A stretch of 64,000 nt of DNA from Clostridium beijerinckii HUN142 (lineage in GTDB: Bacteria > Bacillota > Clostridia > Clostridiales > Clostridiaceae). Each line of letters starts with the position of its first letter. The stretch's first letter is position 1. Position numbers and translations under genes: made by a program. The stretch is from positions 124,001-188,000 of the forward strand of contig NZ_JHXK01000011.1 of assembly GCF_000621745.1 (NCBI RefSeq), read 5' to 3'. The notes under the pieces were generated by a model. It did no database searches. It saw nothing but the letters and a program-made list of their open reading frames with translations, and was not told the DNA's origin. Shown here one piece after another: positions 54,309-62,733 of the stretch.

Positions 54309-56066
54309 TTAAAGTGTTAATAATATATCATTTATTTCTTCACTTACTTTAAATCTCTCATCATAAACCCATTGGACATCTAACTTTAAATTGAATATTT
54401 TAGAAAATGAATAATACATATTTATCTTTTGATAATATATCTCTAAATCATCTAAACCCCCTTTAAAACATTGAGGTTTAAATAATTCCTTCTGCTTATT
54501 AACAAATAATTCATCTACATAATTTAAAAATGCATCCATAAGTTCATCTCTAGACACATCAAATGGAACTTTCAGTAGATCCCATTGAACTTCCTCATTA
54601 AGCCTGTATTTCTTTAATCTGTCTAAGATTAAAATATATTCACTTACATCCATCTTAGTATAATAATCTAATTTTTCTGTTCTCGTACTCCAAAGAGCTA
54701 GTTTCTCATTTAAAGGCAGACTTCTAATCCTAAGTATTGCCTCTGATGGTCCTATAACGGCTTGTTTTATAACTTCATCTTCTATTTCTAATTTAGATTT
54801 AATTATATCTGCATTGCCGCCAACACTAGCAATATACCCTTCATCATAAATACCAAGTCTTCCCGCACGTCCTCCAACTTGCTTTATTTCTTGTGAAGTT
54901 AATTCTCTTACTTCTTCTCCATCAAATTTTTTTATGCTCATAAATATAATTCTTCGGATAGGCAGATTAACTCCCATTCCTATTGCATCAGTAGTTACAA
55001 GGATTTTTGTTTCCTTATTAATAAACTGTTCGTATTGCATCTTTCTAACTTCCGGTGGCAAATCACCATATATTATACTTGGCTTGATGTTCCTACTTGA
55101 ATATTCCTCTGCTATTTCTAATACTCTTTTTTTAGAAAAGACTACGATAGCATCTCCTTCTTGAACATCATTATAACTAAAATTCTTATATTCAACTTCT
55201 AATGGTATAGACCTTTTATATTCCTTTATTTCATACTCATCTTTGCAATCACTTATAATTGTTTCTAATATATATTTAGCATTTGCAGCTCCGCATATAT
55301 GTATTTCGTCACACTGAAGACCTAATAGAGCTTTGCTCCATGCCATTCCTCGGAAAGGATCACTTATCATTTGTATTTCATCAATTACAGCTATATCATA
55401 GTGCTCTTTTAAATTAACTTTCTCTATTGTACATGATGTATGAGTAGATCCCACATTTATTATTTCCTCTTCACCAGTTAAAAGATCACAAATTACCCCT
55501 TCCTTATTTAACTTTTCAAAATTTTCTAACGCTAGAATTCTAAGCGGTGATAAATAAACACCTTTTTTAGCACTTTTAAGACGTTCTAAAGCATTATATG
55601 TTTTTCCTGTATTTGTATCGCCTAAATGTATATAAAACTTTCTTCTCATGCTTCTTGCTTGACGATACTCATCTTTAGGGTTAGTTGGGAAGTTTTCTTC
55701 AAATTCTTTTGCAACTAATCTAGGAATATGTTGTTTTATGAGTATTGTCATTAATCCTTGATTTAAAAAACTATTATAATTTCCACGCACTACCTCGTAA
55801 AAATCAAAATTTGTATTATTATTTTTATTATAATAATTAAGCATTTTCTTAGAAACAGTTTCCAGCAATTCCTCATATCTCTCATAAACTTCATTAAAAT
55901 CTCTTAGACTTTGATTTTCTAATTCCTTAAGATGTCTAAGTTTCTTTCTTATTGAACTCTCATGCTCTAATAATGCTCCTGGCTTTGAATGCTCAACTAT
56001 TTCTTCTATTTGATTTATCTGACTCTTGTACTTTTTAAATTCTCTTTGTGCTGCATTATTTTTCAT
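54309..56066 (-). CDS. SUV3-like DExH RNA helicase
   Basis: A 585-residue helicase that resembles the mitochondrial degradosome helicase SUV3 more than common bacterial helicases. Motif I is GDTNTGKTYNALERL, motif Ia VYLSPLRILALENF, then LLTGEEE, motif II DEIQMISDPFRG (DEIQ instead of DEAD/DEAH), and in RecA2 TDAIGMGVNLPIRRI and QVGGRAGRLG. A helical N-terminal region (about 1-135) and a C-terminal helical domain flank the core. SUV3 works with 3'-5' exonucleases; the YhaM-type enzyme in this window is a candidate partner but not adjacent. Role here unknown. Confidence 0.85.
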   Translation of the reverse strand: MKNNAAQREFKKYKSQINQIEEIVEHSKPGALLEHESSIRKKLRHLKELENQSLRDFNEVYERYEELLETVSKKMLNYYNKNNNTNFDFYEVVRGNYNSFLNQGLMTILIKQHIPRLVAKEFEENFPTNPKDEYRQARSMRRKFYIHLGDTNTGKTYNALERLKSAKKGVYLSPLRILALENFEKLNKEGVICDLLTGEEEIINVGSTHTSCTIEKVNLKEHYDIAVIDEIQMISDPFRGMAWSKALLGLQCDEIHICGAANAKYILETIISDCKDEYEIKEYKRSIPLEVEYKNFSYNDVQEGDAIVVFSKKRVLEIAEEYSSRNIKPSIIYGDLPPEVRKMQYEQFINKETKILVTTDAIGMGVNLPIRRIIFMSIKKFDGEEVRELTSQEIKQVGGRAGRLGIYDEGYIASVGGNADIIKSKLEIEDEVIKQAVIGPSEAILRIRSLPLNEKLALWSTRTEKLDYYTKMDVSEYILILDRLKKYRLNEEVQWDLLKVPFDVSRDELMDAFLNYVDELFVNKQKELFKPQCFKGGLDDLEIYYQKINMYYSFSKIFNLKLDVQWVYDERFKVSEEINDILLTL

Positions 56067-56313
56067 TTATCCCACTCCATATACTAATATAATATTTTAA
56101 CTGCAAAAATATTTTCTATTAATAATATAACTATGATTAAATATATTTATTCCTTCATAAGATCACATGAAAATTATACCATAATCTTATAATGGTGAAA
56201 AAAATTACTTTAATATTATTATGTAATATTTCACAAACTGAAGCCATATACTTAGTTATCAATAAAATTTATCTAATACTTTTATTTTAATAAGTATAAG
56301 GCGGTGCGTTCAT

Positions 56314-56571
56314 ATGGAATTAATGTATGTAAAATATATCAATGGTGAAAGACACTCTATAATTAAGGATGGAGATGATATTATAATGAGTAATTCAAAA
56401 ATAATAAAATTCGATTCAGCTAAGAAACAAAAAGTTAATGAACATACTCCTTGTTCAAAAAAGAAAAATAATGAAGCTTATAATAATTCCAATGATAAAA
56501 TTAATGAAGAAATCACTGACTTTTTCTTTAATGCTATACACAAGAACTACCTATCTAATAGAAATAAATAG
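56314..56571 (+). CDS. Small charged protein of unknown function
   Basis: An 85-residue protein. The start is VKYINGERHSIIKDGDDIIM, then a Lys/Asn-rich low-complexity linker (KKQKVNEHTPCSKKKNNEAY) and a short helix (EEITDFFFNAIHKNYL). GGCGGTG is 10-15 bases before the ATG, a moderate ribosome site. An internal ATG (position 28) could also be used. No family recognised. Confidence 0.5.
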   Translation: MELMYVKYINGERHSIIKDGDDIIMSNSKIIKFDSAKKQKVNEHTPCSKKKNNEAYNNSNDKINEEITDFFFNAIHKNYLSNRNK

Positions 56572-56809
56572 AATAGCTCGAACAAGCTATATTAGTAATT
56601 TTTATACTATTCTAAGCATAATAACTTAAATCTATTATATATGGTAATTTCTATATACTCTACAAACCCTTATGTTCTCTATAAATTGTTAACTTTTTAA
56701 GTTTTTCATTGTTAAAAATTTAAATTCTTATATTCCTTTATTCTTAAATTCTTAAATTCTTTAATTTTTAACTTTTTAAAAAGTTTCATTTAAATACATC
56801 TTCCATAAA

Positions 56810-56905
56810 AAAATCGCAGGCGACTGTGGAGCTGAAGATTTTTTTCACGCATCTGCCTTTTCGAACACATGTGAGAAAAATTTGGCAGGCAAATATGATT
56901 TATTT
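56810..56905. repeat. GC-rich structured intergenic element
   Basis: In AT-rich DNA, AAAAAATC and GATTTTTTT enclose GCAGGCGACTGTGGAGCTGAA, and a second stem pairs CTGCC with GGCAG around a loop with the palindrome CACATGTG. The first unit ends in seven T like an intrinsic terminator. A partial copy of its core lies near 15541. It may be a repeat family or a small RNA. Confidence 0.4.
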
Positions 56906-57052
56906 TTTTATTCTTTTATAGTAATTAACCCTAGTAAAATATGCTACTATAAAGTTATCTACAAATTTAATTGCATTATAATTTCCTAAAGAATAAAAAA
57001 AGTATTTATTGGTAAGAACTTATATGTTTTTGTATCTTATAAAATAATATAA

Positions 57053-57095
57053 TAATACCTCAGGCTATTCATCTAATAAAAAACCTGAGGTATTA
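57053..57095. terminator. Hairpin after pepT
   Basis: TAATACCTCAGG (57053-57064) pairs perfectly with CCTGAGGTATTA (57084-57095). The T-tract on the minus strand is interrupted, so termination is likely but not certain. Confidence 0.6.
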
Positions 57096-57162
57096 TATTT
57101 AATAATTCATTTTTTACTTGTAATTTAATCCAAAAAATTTATTTCAAATTAAATATTCTCAT

Positions 57163-58383
57163 TTATTGATTTGCATATCTCTTTAGAATTTCTATTATAA
57201 TTTCAGTGCAAATGTCCATACTCTCAACTGCAATATGTTCAAATTCACCGTGGAAAGCATGGCCTCCTGTTCCAAGGTTAGGGCATGGAAGTCCCATATA
57301 ACTTAAAGTAGCACCATCAGTCCCTCCACGAATAGGTTCTATTATTGGAGTAACACCTAAACCTTTCATAGCATCTGTAGCGTTATCTATTAAATGCATA
57401 CAAGGTTTTATAAGTTCAATCATATTTTTATATTGATCTTTTAATGTAACCCTAACTGTTCCTTCACCATATTTTTCATTCAATAATTTTTCTATTAATT
57501 GCATTGTTGATTTTCTATTTTCAAACTTTTCCTTATTATGATCTCTCAAAATATACTTTACTGATGCATGTTCAGTATTTCCATTAAAACTATCTAAATA
57601 ATAAAAACCTTCATACCCTTCTGTATGCTCAGGTCTTTCACATGATGGCAGCATAGAATTAAATTCAATAGCTACATTTGTTGCATTAATCATTGTATTC
57701 TTCGCAGACCCTGGATGAACTGATACCCCATGAATATTCACTTCCGCTGCTGCAGCATTGAAATTCTCATATGAAATTTCGCCTTCCTCGCCTCCATCAA
57801 TTGTGTATGCAAAATCTGCCCCGAAATTTTTTACATCAAATAAATGCGCTCCAAGTCCAACTTCTTCATCAGGAGTAAATCCGACACATATTTTTCCATG
57901 AGGAATATTTTCATTTATTATAGTTTCACATGCTGTAAGTATTTCTGCAATACCTGCTTTATCATCAGCTCCAAGCAATGAGGTTCCATCTGTAGTGATT
58001 ATAGTCTTACCTTTTAAATTTTTTAAGTGCGGAAATTTCTTAGGTGATAAAATACTGTTATTTCCTTTCAAATCAATGTCGCCACCATCATAATTTTCTA
58101 TAATTTGTGGTTTTACATTTTCTCCATTAGCTGCTGGGGCTGTATCCATATGAGCTATAAGCCCTATACTTGTTTTATTTTCATATCCTTTTGTTGCAGG
58201 AATAACTCCATATACATAACAATGCTCATCAACTTTACAATCTTTAAGTCCAATTTCTCTCATTTCTTCAACCAATAGATTAGCTAAATCAAATTGCCTT
58301 TTAGTTGTTGGATGTGTTTCTGAATATTCATCTGAGGTAGTATATACCTTAACGTATTTTAATAAACGTTCATAAGCTTTCAT
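57163..58383 (-). CDS. pepT: Peptidase T (tripeptidase)
   Basis: A 406-residue M20 metallopeptidase that removes the N-terminal residue of tripeptides. The zinc ligands and catalytic residues are in IGLIAHMDTAPAANG, SLLGADDKAG, FTPDEEVGLGAHLFD, TIDGGEEGE and FHGEFEH, and RGGTDGATLSYMG holds the substrate-binding region. Length and order match PepT of E. coli and Bacillus. GGAGACAAAG precedes the ATG. It stands alone, downstream of the xpt terminator. Confidence 0.96.
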   Translation of the reverse strand: MKAYERLLKYVKVYTTSDEYSETHPTTKRQFDLANLLVEEMREIGLKDCKVDEHCYVYGVIPATKGYENKTSIGLIAHMDTAPAANGENVKPQIIENYDGGDIDLKGNNSILSPKKFPHLKNLKGKTIITTDGTSLLGADDKAGIAEILTACETIINENIPHGKICVGFTPDEEVGLGAHLFDVKNFGADFAYTIDGGEEGEISYENFNAAAAEVNIHGVSVHPGSAKNTMINATNVAIEFNSMLPSCERPEHTEGYEGFYYLDSFNGNTEHASVKYILRDHNKEKFENRKSTMQLIEKLLNEKYGEGTVRVTLKDQYKNMIELIKPCMHLIDNATDAMKGLGVTPIIEPIRGGTDGATLSYMGLPCPNLGTGGHAFHGEFEHIAVESMDICTEIIIEILKRYANQ

Positions 58384-58526
58384 ATCTTTGTCTCCTTTTT
58401 ATTTTATATAACTTTCCAATAAAGAATTTCATATATTGGAAATTAATTATATATCTATTTTACTTATTAGCATGACATAAATCAATAATTGATTTAAGAA
58501 AGTATTATACTCTATAAAACATTAAA

Positions 58527-58567
58527 AGTTGTTCAACTTTGCTTGTATTACGCAAAATTGAACAACT
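58527..58567 (-). terminator. Hairpin after xpt
   Basis: AGTTGTTCAACTTTGC (58527-58542) pairs with GCAAAATTGAACAACT (58552-58567) with one mismatch, and TTTTAATG follows on the minus strand. It closes the pbuX-xpt operon. Confidence 0.75.
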
Positions 58568-58647
58568 CTAATTTATAAGGCCTTTATTAAACACTCTTTA
58601 AAATGCTAATAAATATAATTTAATTTTTGCTTTGTAATATAAATACT

Positions 58648-59220
58648 TTATTTAGCAAATTCTATTATACCTTTTGATAGTTTCGCTATTCTTGCCAAAG
58701 AGTATACATCATATCCTTTATCCTTAATCATTTGAGCGCCTTTTTGGAATGATTTTTCTATCACTATTCCTATTCCTGCAACTTTTGCTCCAGCTTCTTC
58801 TATCAAACGTGCAGCTCCAAGTGCCGCTTCTCCATTTGCTAAAAAATCATCTATAACTAATATATTATCTTCATCATTTATATATTTTTTAGATAATGTC
58901 AACTCATAATCTAAACTTTTGGTAAATGAATGTACAGTTGTTTGATAAACATCACCGTTCAGTATTTTTGAGTTTTGCTTTTTTAGAGTAACCATAGGCA
59001 AATTCATTTGCATTGCAGTCATTACAGCAGGTGCTATACCAGAACTTTCAATTGTAAACACCTTTGTTATTTTATGATTCTCGAAGTAATTTTTAAAGTA
59101 TGTGCCCATTTCGTACATTAATTCCGGATCCACTTGATGATTTAAAAATGAATCAACTTTCAGTACATTTTCTGACAATGCTTGTCCTTCTTCTAAAATT
59201 CTTTTATGTAAGCTTTCCAT
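58648..59220 (-). CDS. xpt: Xanthine phosphoribosyltransferase
   Basis: A 190-residue type I phosphoribosyltransferase that converts xanthine and PRPP to XMP. The start [29 protein letters not shown] is the family hallmark, and the PRPP motif is [17 protein letters not shown]. It starts one base after the pbuX stop, so it is coupled to the permease and under the same guanine riboswitch, as in Bacillus (where the order is xpt-pbuX; here it is reversed). Confidence 0.95.
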   Translation of the reverse strand: MESLHKRILEEGQALSENVLKVDSFLNHQVDPELMYEMGTYFKNYFENHKITKVFTIESSGIAPAVMTAMQMNLPMVTLKKQNSKILNGDVYQTTVHSFTKSLDYELTLSKKYINDEDNILVIDDFLANGEAALGAARLIEEAGAKVAGIGIVIEKSFQKGAQMIKDKGYDVYSLARIAKLSKGIIEFAK

Positions 59221-59221
59221 T

Positions 59222-60574
59222 TTATTCTACTCCACTCTTTTCTTGTTTTAATAATAAATTTAATATTAGCGCTGCAATAGTTCCAGTCGAAATACCTGAT
59301 GAGAAAATCATTTTAAGACCTTCTGGTAATTGACTTATAAACTCAGGACGGAATGTAATTCCAACACCAAGTCCAATTGCTGTTGCTATTATTAATAAAT
59401 TACGGTTATTTAATTCGACTCTGCTCAATGTCTTAATTCCAGATGCCGCAACTGTACCAAACATTACAATACCTACCCCACCCAAAACTGGTTGAGGCAT
59501 TATATTTATTAGTGCTGCAAACTTTGGTAAAAACCCTAGTATTACTAATATTATCCCAGCCATCATAGCAACATATTTACTTGCTACTTTTGTTAACGGA
59601 ATTAAACCTACATTTTGGCTGAAACATGTATTAGGGAAAGTTCCAAGAATGCCTGCAAGCATGCTTCCAAGTCCATCAGATAATACTCCTGCTCCAATTC
59701 TCTTATCGCCCATTTCAACCTTTGAAACTTCTCCGATAGCTTTTAAACATCCTACTGTTCCAATTGTTGTAACAAAATAAGCAGGAATGAATGGAAGTAC
59801 TAATTTAGGATCAAAGTTAACTCCATGCTCAAATATCTTTGGAAATGATACAAAACTTGCTGAACTTACTGATGAAAAATCAACCATTCCAAGAGGAATA
59901 CAAATAATGTATCCAATTGCCATTCCAATTAGTATTGAGGCGCTGCTTACTAATCCCTTTCCATACCTGTTTAACAATAAAGTTATAATCATTACAATCA
60001 TAGCAATCGAAATATTAGTTAAGTTTCCATAATTAGGCGAACCACTACCACCAGCAGCCCAATCCATTGACACAGGCAATAGAGTTAATCCTATCAATGT
60101 TATTACTGTCCCTGTAACAAGTGGTGGAAATAATTTCATCATAGGTCGTATTATAAAGCTTAAACCTATTCCAACTAATGATCCAAGTATTGTTCCACCT
60201 AATATGCCTGGAAGTCCGTAAATACTGCCAATTGCAATTGATGGTGCTACAAATGTAAAATCTGTCCCCATTATACATGCAACTCTTGCACCAACAGGAC
60301 CAATACCCCTCGATTGAATAAAAGTTGCTATTCCAGCCGATAATATAGTTGCACTCATAAGTGCTGTCGATGTAACTATATCAAACCCTAATGCACTCGA
60401 AATAACTAATGGAACTACTATAATTCCACCAAACGCAGCAAATATATGCTGAAATCCTAGCAAAATTTGTGTAGATAAATTAGGCTTGTCTTCAACTCCA
60501 TAAAGAAGTTCGCTAATTTCTTCATTTTTACAGTCCAAATCTTCGATTAAAATCTCTTTGTTACTTAATTCCAT
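59222..60574 (-). CDS. pbuX: Xanthine/uracil-type nucleobase permease (NCS2 family)
   Basis: A 450-residue permease with about 12-14 helices. [54 protein letters not shown] and [15 protein letters not shown] are NCS2 signature segments of the xanthine/uric acid branch. It is the first gene of a two-gene operon with xpt and follows a guanine riboswitch and attenuator, which fits xanthine uptake for salvage. GGGAGATTGAAAG precedes the ATG. Confidence 0.93.
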   Translation of the reverse strand: MELSNKEILIEDLDCKNEEISELLYGVEDKPNLSTQILLGFQHIFAAFGGIIVVPLVISSALGFDIVTSTALMSATILSAGIATFIQSRGIGPVGARVACIMGTDFTFVAPSIAIGSIYGLPGILGGTILGSLVGIGLSFIIRPMMKLFPPLVTGTVITLIGLTLLPVSMDWAAGGSGSPNYGNLTNISIAMIVMIITLLLNRYGKGLVSSASILIGMAIGYIICIPLGMVDFSSVSSASFVSFPKIFEHGVNFDPKLVLPFIPAYFVTTIGTVGCLKAIGEVSKVEMGDKRIGAGVLSDGLGSMLAGILGTFPNTCFSQNVGLIPLTKVASKYVAMMAGIILVILGFLPKFAALINIMPQPVLGGVGIVMFGTVAASGIKTLSRVELNNRNLLIIATAIGLGVGITFRPEFISQLPEGLKMIFSSGISTGTIAALILNLLLKQEKSGVE

Positions 60575-60650
60575 TTTCTTTCAATCTCCCTATGTAAAAT
60601 TTAATCATACATAGACACGCAAATTCTTTATACATATATTCAGAAAAGTT

Positions 60651-60694
60651 TTCAAAAAAATACAACACCCCATCTTAAAGCTGAGGTGTTGTAT
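60651..60694 (-). terminator. Riboswitch-controlled attenuator terminator
   Basis: ATACAACACC and GGTGTTGTAT form a stem (60660-60694), followed on the minus strand by seven T. It lies between the purine riboswitch and the pbuX start, as expected for transcription attenuation. Confidence 0.85.
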
Positions 60695-60733
60695 TTATAT
60701 GCGAATATAATAATACTTAGCACTAAAACACTA

Positions 60734-60802
60734 CCTCGTAGTCTGCTAATTTACGGATAGCAGGTAGAGACTTTCCAACCATAATATCGGAAATATACGA
60801 GT
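60734..60802 (-). promoter_or_regulatory. Guanine-class purine riboswitch
   Basis: On the minus strand the P1 helix is CTCGTA (60801-60796) with TACGAG (60740-60735). Between them lie the conserved ATATGG-like and GTCTCTACC core and two hairpin loops. The core ends GACTACG, with C (not U) at the specificity position, so guanine or xanthine/hypoxanthine rather than adenine. Ligand binding would favour the downstream terminator and shut off pbuX-xpt. Confidence 0.93.
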
Positions 60803-60824
60803 CTTTTGTATGAACTGTTGCCTT

Positions 60825-60853
60825 ATTATATCACATATATATTTTTTAGACAA
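60825..60853 (-). promoter_or_regulatory. Promoter of the riboswitch-pbuX-xpt transcript
   Basis: Minus strand TTGTCT (60853-60848), a 17-base spacer and TATAAT (60830-60825). TSS would fall about 15 bases before the riboswitch P1 helix. Confidence 0.65.
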
Positions 60854-60968
60854 ATACTTACTTATTATTTTTATAATTCTTTAATTTTCTCTAAAAATTC
60901 TTTTAAAACGAGCATATTCTTTCGAACCATTATCCTCTATATTTTTCATATTTTCAGAATTGATTGTT

Positions 60969-62702
60969 TTACAATGCCGTTTTACCAAATTCAATTGCCC
61001 TTTTCTCACTATTAAAATACACATTAATATTTTTTAGATCTTCATCTAAGATAACCTTTGTCCTACCAAAGCAAAATACTGTATTGGCATATGCTTTAGC
61101 AGCAGTTATTCTTCCATACTGTGGCACCATTAACGTTGTAGGTATATATGCTCTGCTTCCTACTACTCCTAAGCTTATATTTTGTCCTGCGGATAAAATT
61201 CCTCCCCTTGCCACCGAATCAGATCTTGTAAAAATTATATCCTTCATTGCAGTTAACTTTGAAGTATATTCACCTTTACCTCCTATGATAATATTTCCTG
61301 TTGATTTTATCTCGCATTCTTGACAATATCCGATTCGAATATCTAGTGGGACTATTATATTCTTATCATAATAATCTATCTCATTATCTAATATGTTAAG
61401 CAAGGTTTTTAGATCATAAATTGATTTTATTTCTAAAATATTAAGACCTAATACATTTCCTTTTATAAAATCTACAAGTTTGCTGCGTTTTGTTTTATTT
61501 TTTATATTTAAAGAAATTATATTTAACGCTACTTTTTGAAAACTCCCAAAATCTTTTTCAGTCAGTGTCTTTACAAAATCTTTTCTTTCAAAGTTTTGTA
61601 AATTCAATCCATTAATATAGTCTATCATACTAATTAAAATATTTTTAAACTCAGAAAGTACATCTGAATATTCTTTTTTTCTTATATCTACTTGCCCTGA
61701 TAATATCTTAGAATTAATTGTATTTCCTAAGATTGTTATTTCTCCACCTGTCACAACATTTGCCATATTAACGTTTTGACTTACATCCAATGAACCTCCA
61801 GCACTAACGAACATATTATCTTGTACGCTATCATAAACTTCTACATCTCCATAAAATTTAATGTTGCAAGTTTCCATATTTACTGATTCTACAGTGTAGA
61901 TAGGATTGACGCTTACATTTCTATTAGCAATATGCGCTTTTCCATCAATGAGAGCTATAATATGATTATTTTCAATCTTACATCCTTTTGACGCATCAAT
62001 TGGTAAGCTTCGAACATATTCGCGCTCTATGACTTTTCCAAAAATATTCATTCCATTCTTACCTTGAGCCTCAGGAATTATTTCTGCAATTTTATCTCCA
62101 GCATTAACATTAGATATTCTAAACAAGTTTTTAAAGTCTACTTTCTCATTAGAATCAGGTTCTGGAAAAACCATTTGAGTTGGTGTAAAAAATAACTTCA
62201 CCTCACTTGGTGTATCCTTAACTGGTTCCAATCCTTCTGCAACTAAAACTTCACTAGAGCAGCCTTTTAATATTGATCCTAAAGATTCTTCCTTGATGCC
62301 AAAAACTATTCCTTTTTCTTTTAATTTTTTATATAACTCTGGAACAGTAAAGTACTCAGGTTCTTCTTTTGACAGCACTTCAGTAGATATAGCTAAATTT
62401 ATGTAAAATTCCCTATCCTTTATTTTATATTCAGTCTTAGGTGTATATTCTACTGTCATGTAAGCTTTCATTTTATCTTCAGATATGATTATATTTACTT
62501 CTCTTTTAGCAGGAGTTGTCTCACAATTGTAAGTAATCTTATCTTTTGAAGTTACTTCATATGGTTTAAACTTTTCACATTCTAAATCATTGATAAATAG
62601 ATTCACATTTTCTTTAGCTTTTATAGTTATAATTTCATCATTCATTCCATCAGCTATTATTATTTTCCCATTAACAACTTTAGCGCCTACTTCTTTTTCC
62701 AT
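60969..62702 (-). CDS. FapA family (DUF342) protein
   Basis: A 577-residue protein. The central DUF342/FapA part (about 100-450) is a beta-helix-like repeat region with VNAGDKIAEIIPEAQGKNGMNIFGK and GDVEVYDSVQDNMFVSAGGSLDVSQNVN. A small N-terminal KOW-like domain precedes it. DUF342 proteins bind or scaffold at membranes, and some affect sporulation or biofilm; no catalytic motif is present. It sits between the guanine riboswitch operon and a GGDEF-EAL gene on the same strand, 31 bases after the latter, so c-di-GMP-linked expression is possible. Confidence 0.85.
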   Translation of the reverse strand: MEKEVGAKVVNGKIIIADGMNDEIITIKAKENVNLFINDLECEKFKPYEVTSKDKITYNCETTPAKREVNIIISEDKMKAYMTVEYTPKTEYKIKDREFYINLAISTEVLSKEEPEYFTVPELYKKLKEKGIVFGIKEESLGSILKGCSSEVLVAEGLEPVKDTPSEVKLFFTPTQMVFPEPDSNEKVDFKNLFRISNVNAGDKIAEIIPEAQGKNGMNIFGKVIEREYVRSLPIDASKGCKIENNHIIALIDGKAHIANRNVSVNPIYTVESVNMETCNIKFYGDVEVYDSVQDNMFVSAGGSLDVSQNVNMANVVTGGEITILGNTINSKILSGQVDIRKKEYSDVLSEFKNILISMIDYINGLNLQNFERKDFVKTLTEKDFGSFQKVALNIISLNIKNKTKRSKLVDFIKGNVLGLNILEIKSIYDLKTLLNILDNEIDYYDKNIIVPLDIRIGYCQECEIKSTGNIIIGGKGEYTSKLTAMKDIIFTRSDSVARGGILSAGQNISLGVVGSRAYIPTTLMVPQYGRITAAKAYANTVFCFGRTKVILDEDLKNINVYFNSEKRAIEFGKTAL

Positions 62703-62733
62703 TCGTATCTATCCCCCAAAATATGACGTGGTT

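Larger units (their letters stand above)
56572..57162. other. Long intergenic region before pepT end
   Basis: It holds the structured GC-rich element (56810-56905) and the pepT-side hairpin (57053-57095), and stretches of low-complexity TTAAATTCTT-like sequence near 56690-56780. No gene supported. Confidence 0.4.
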
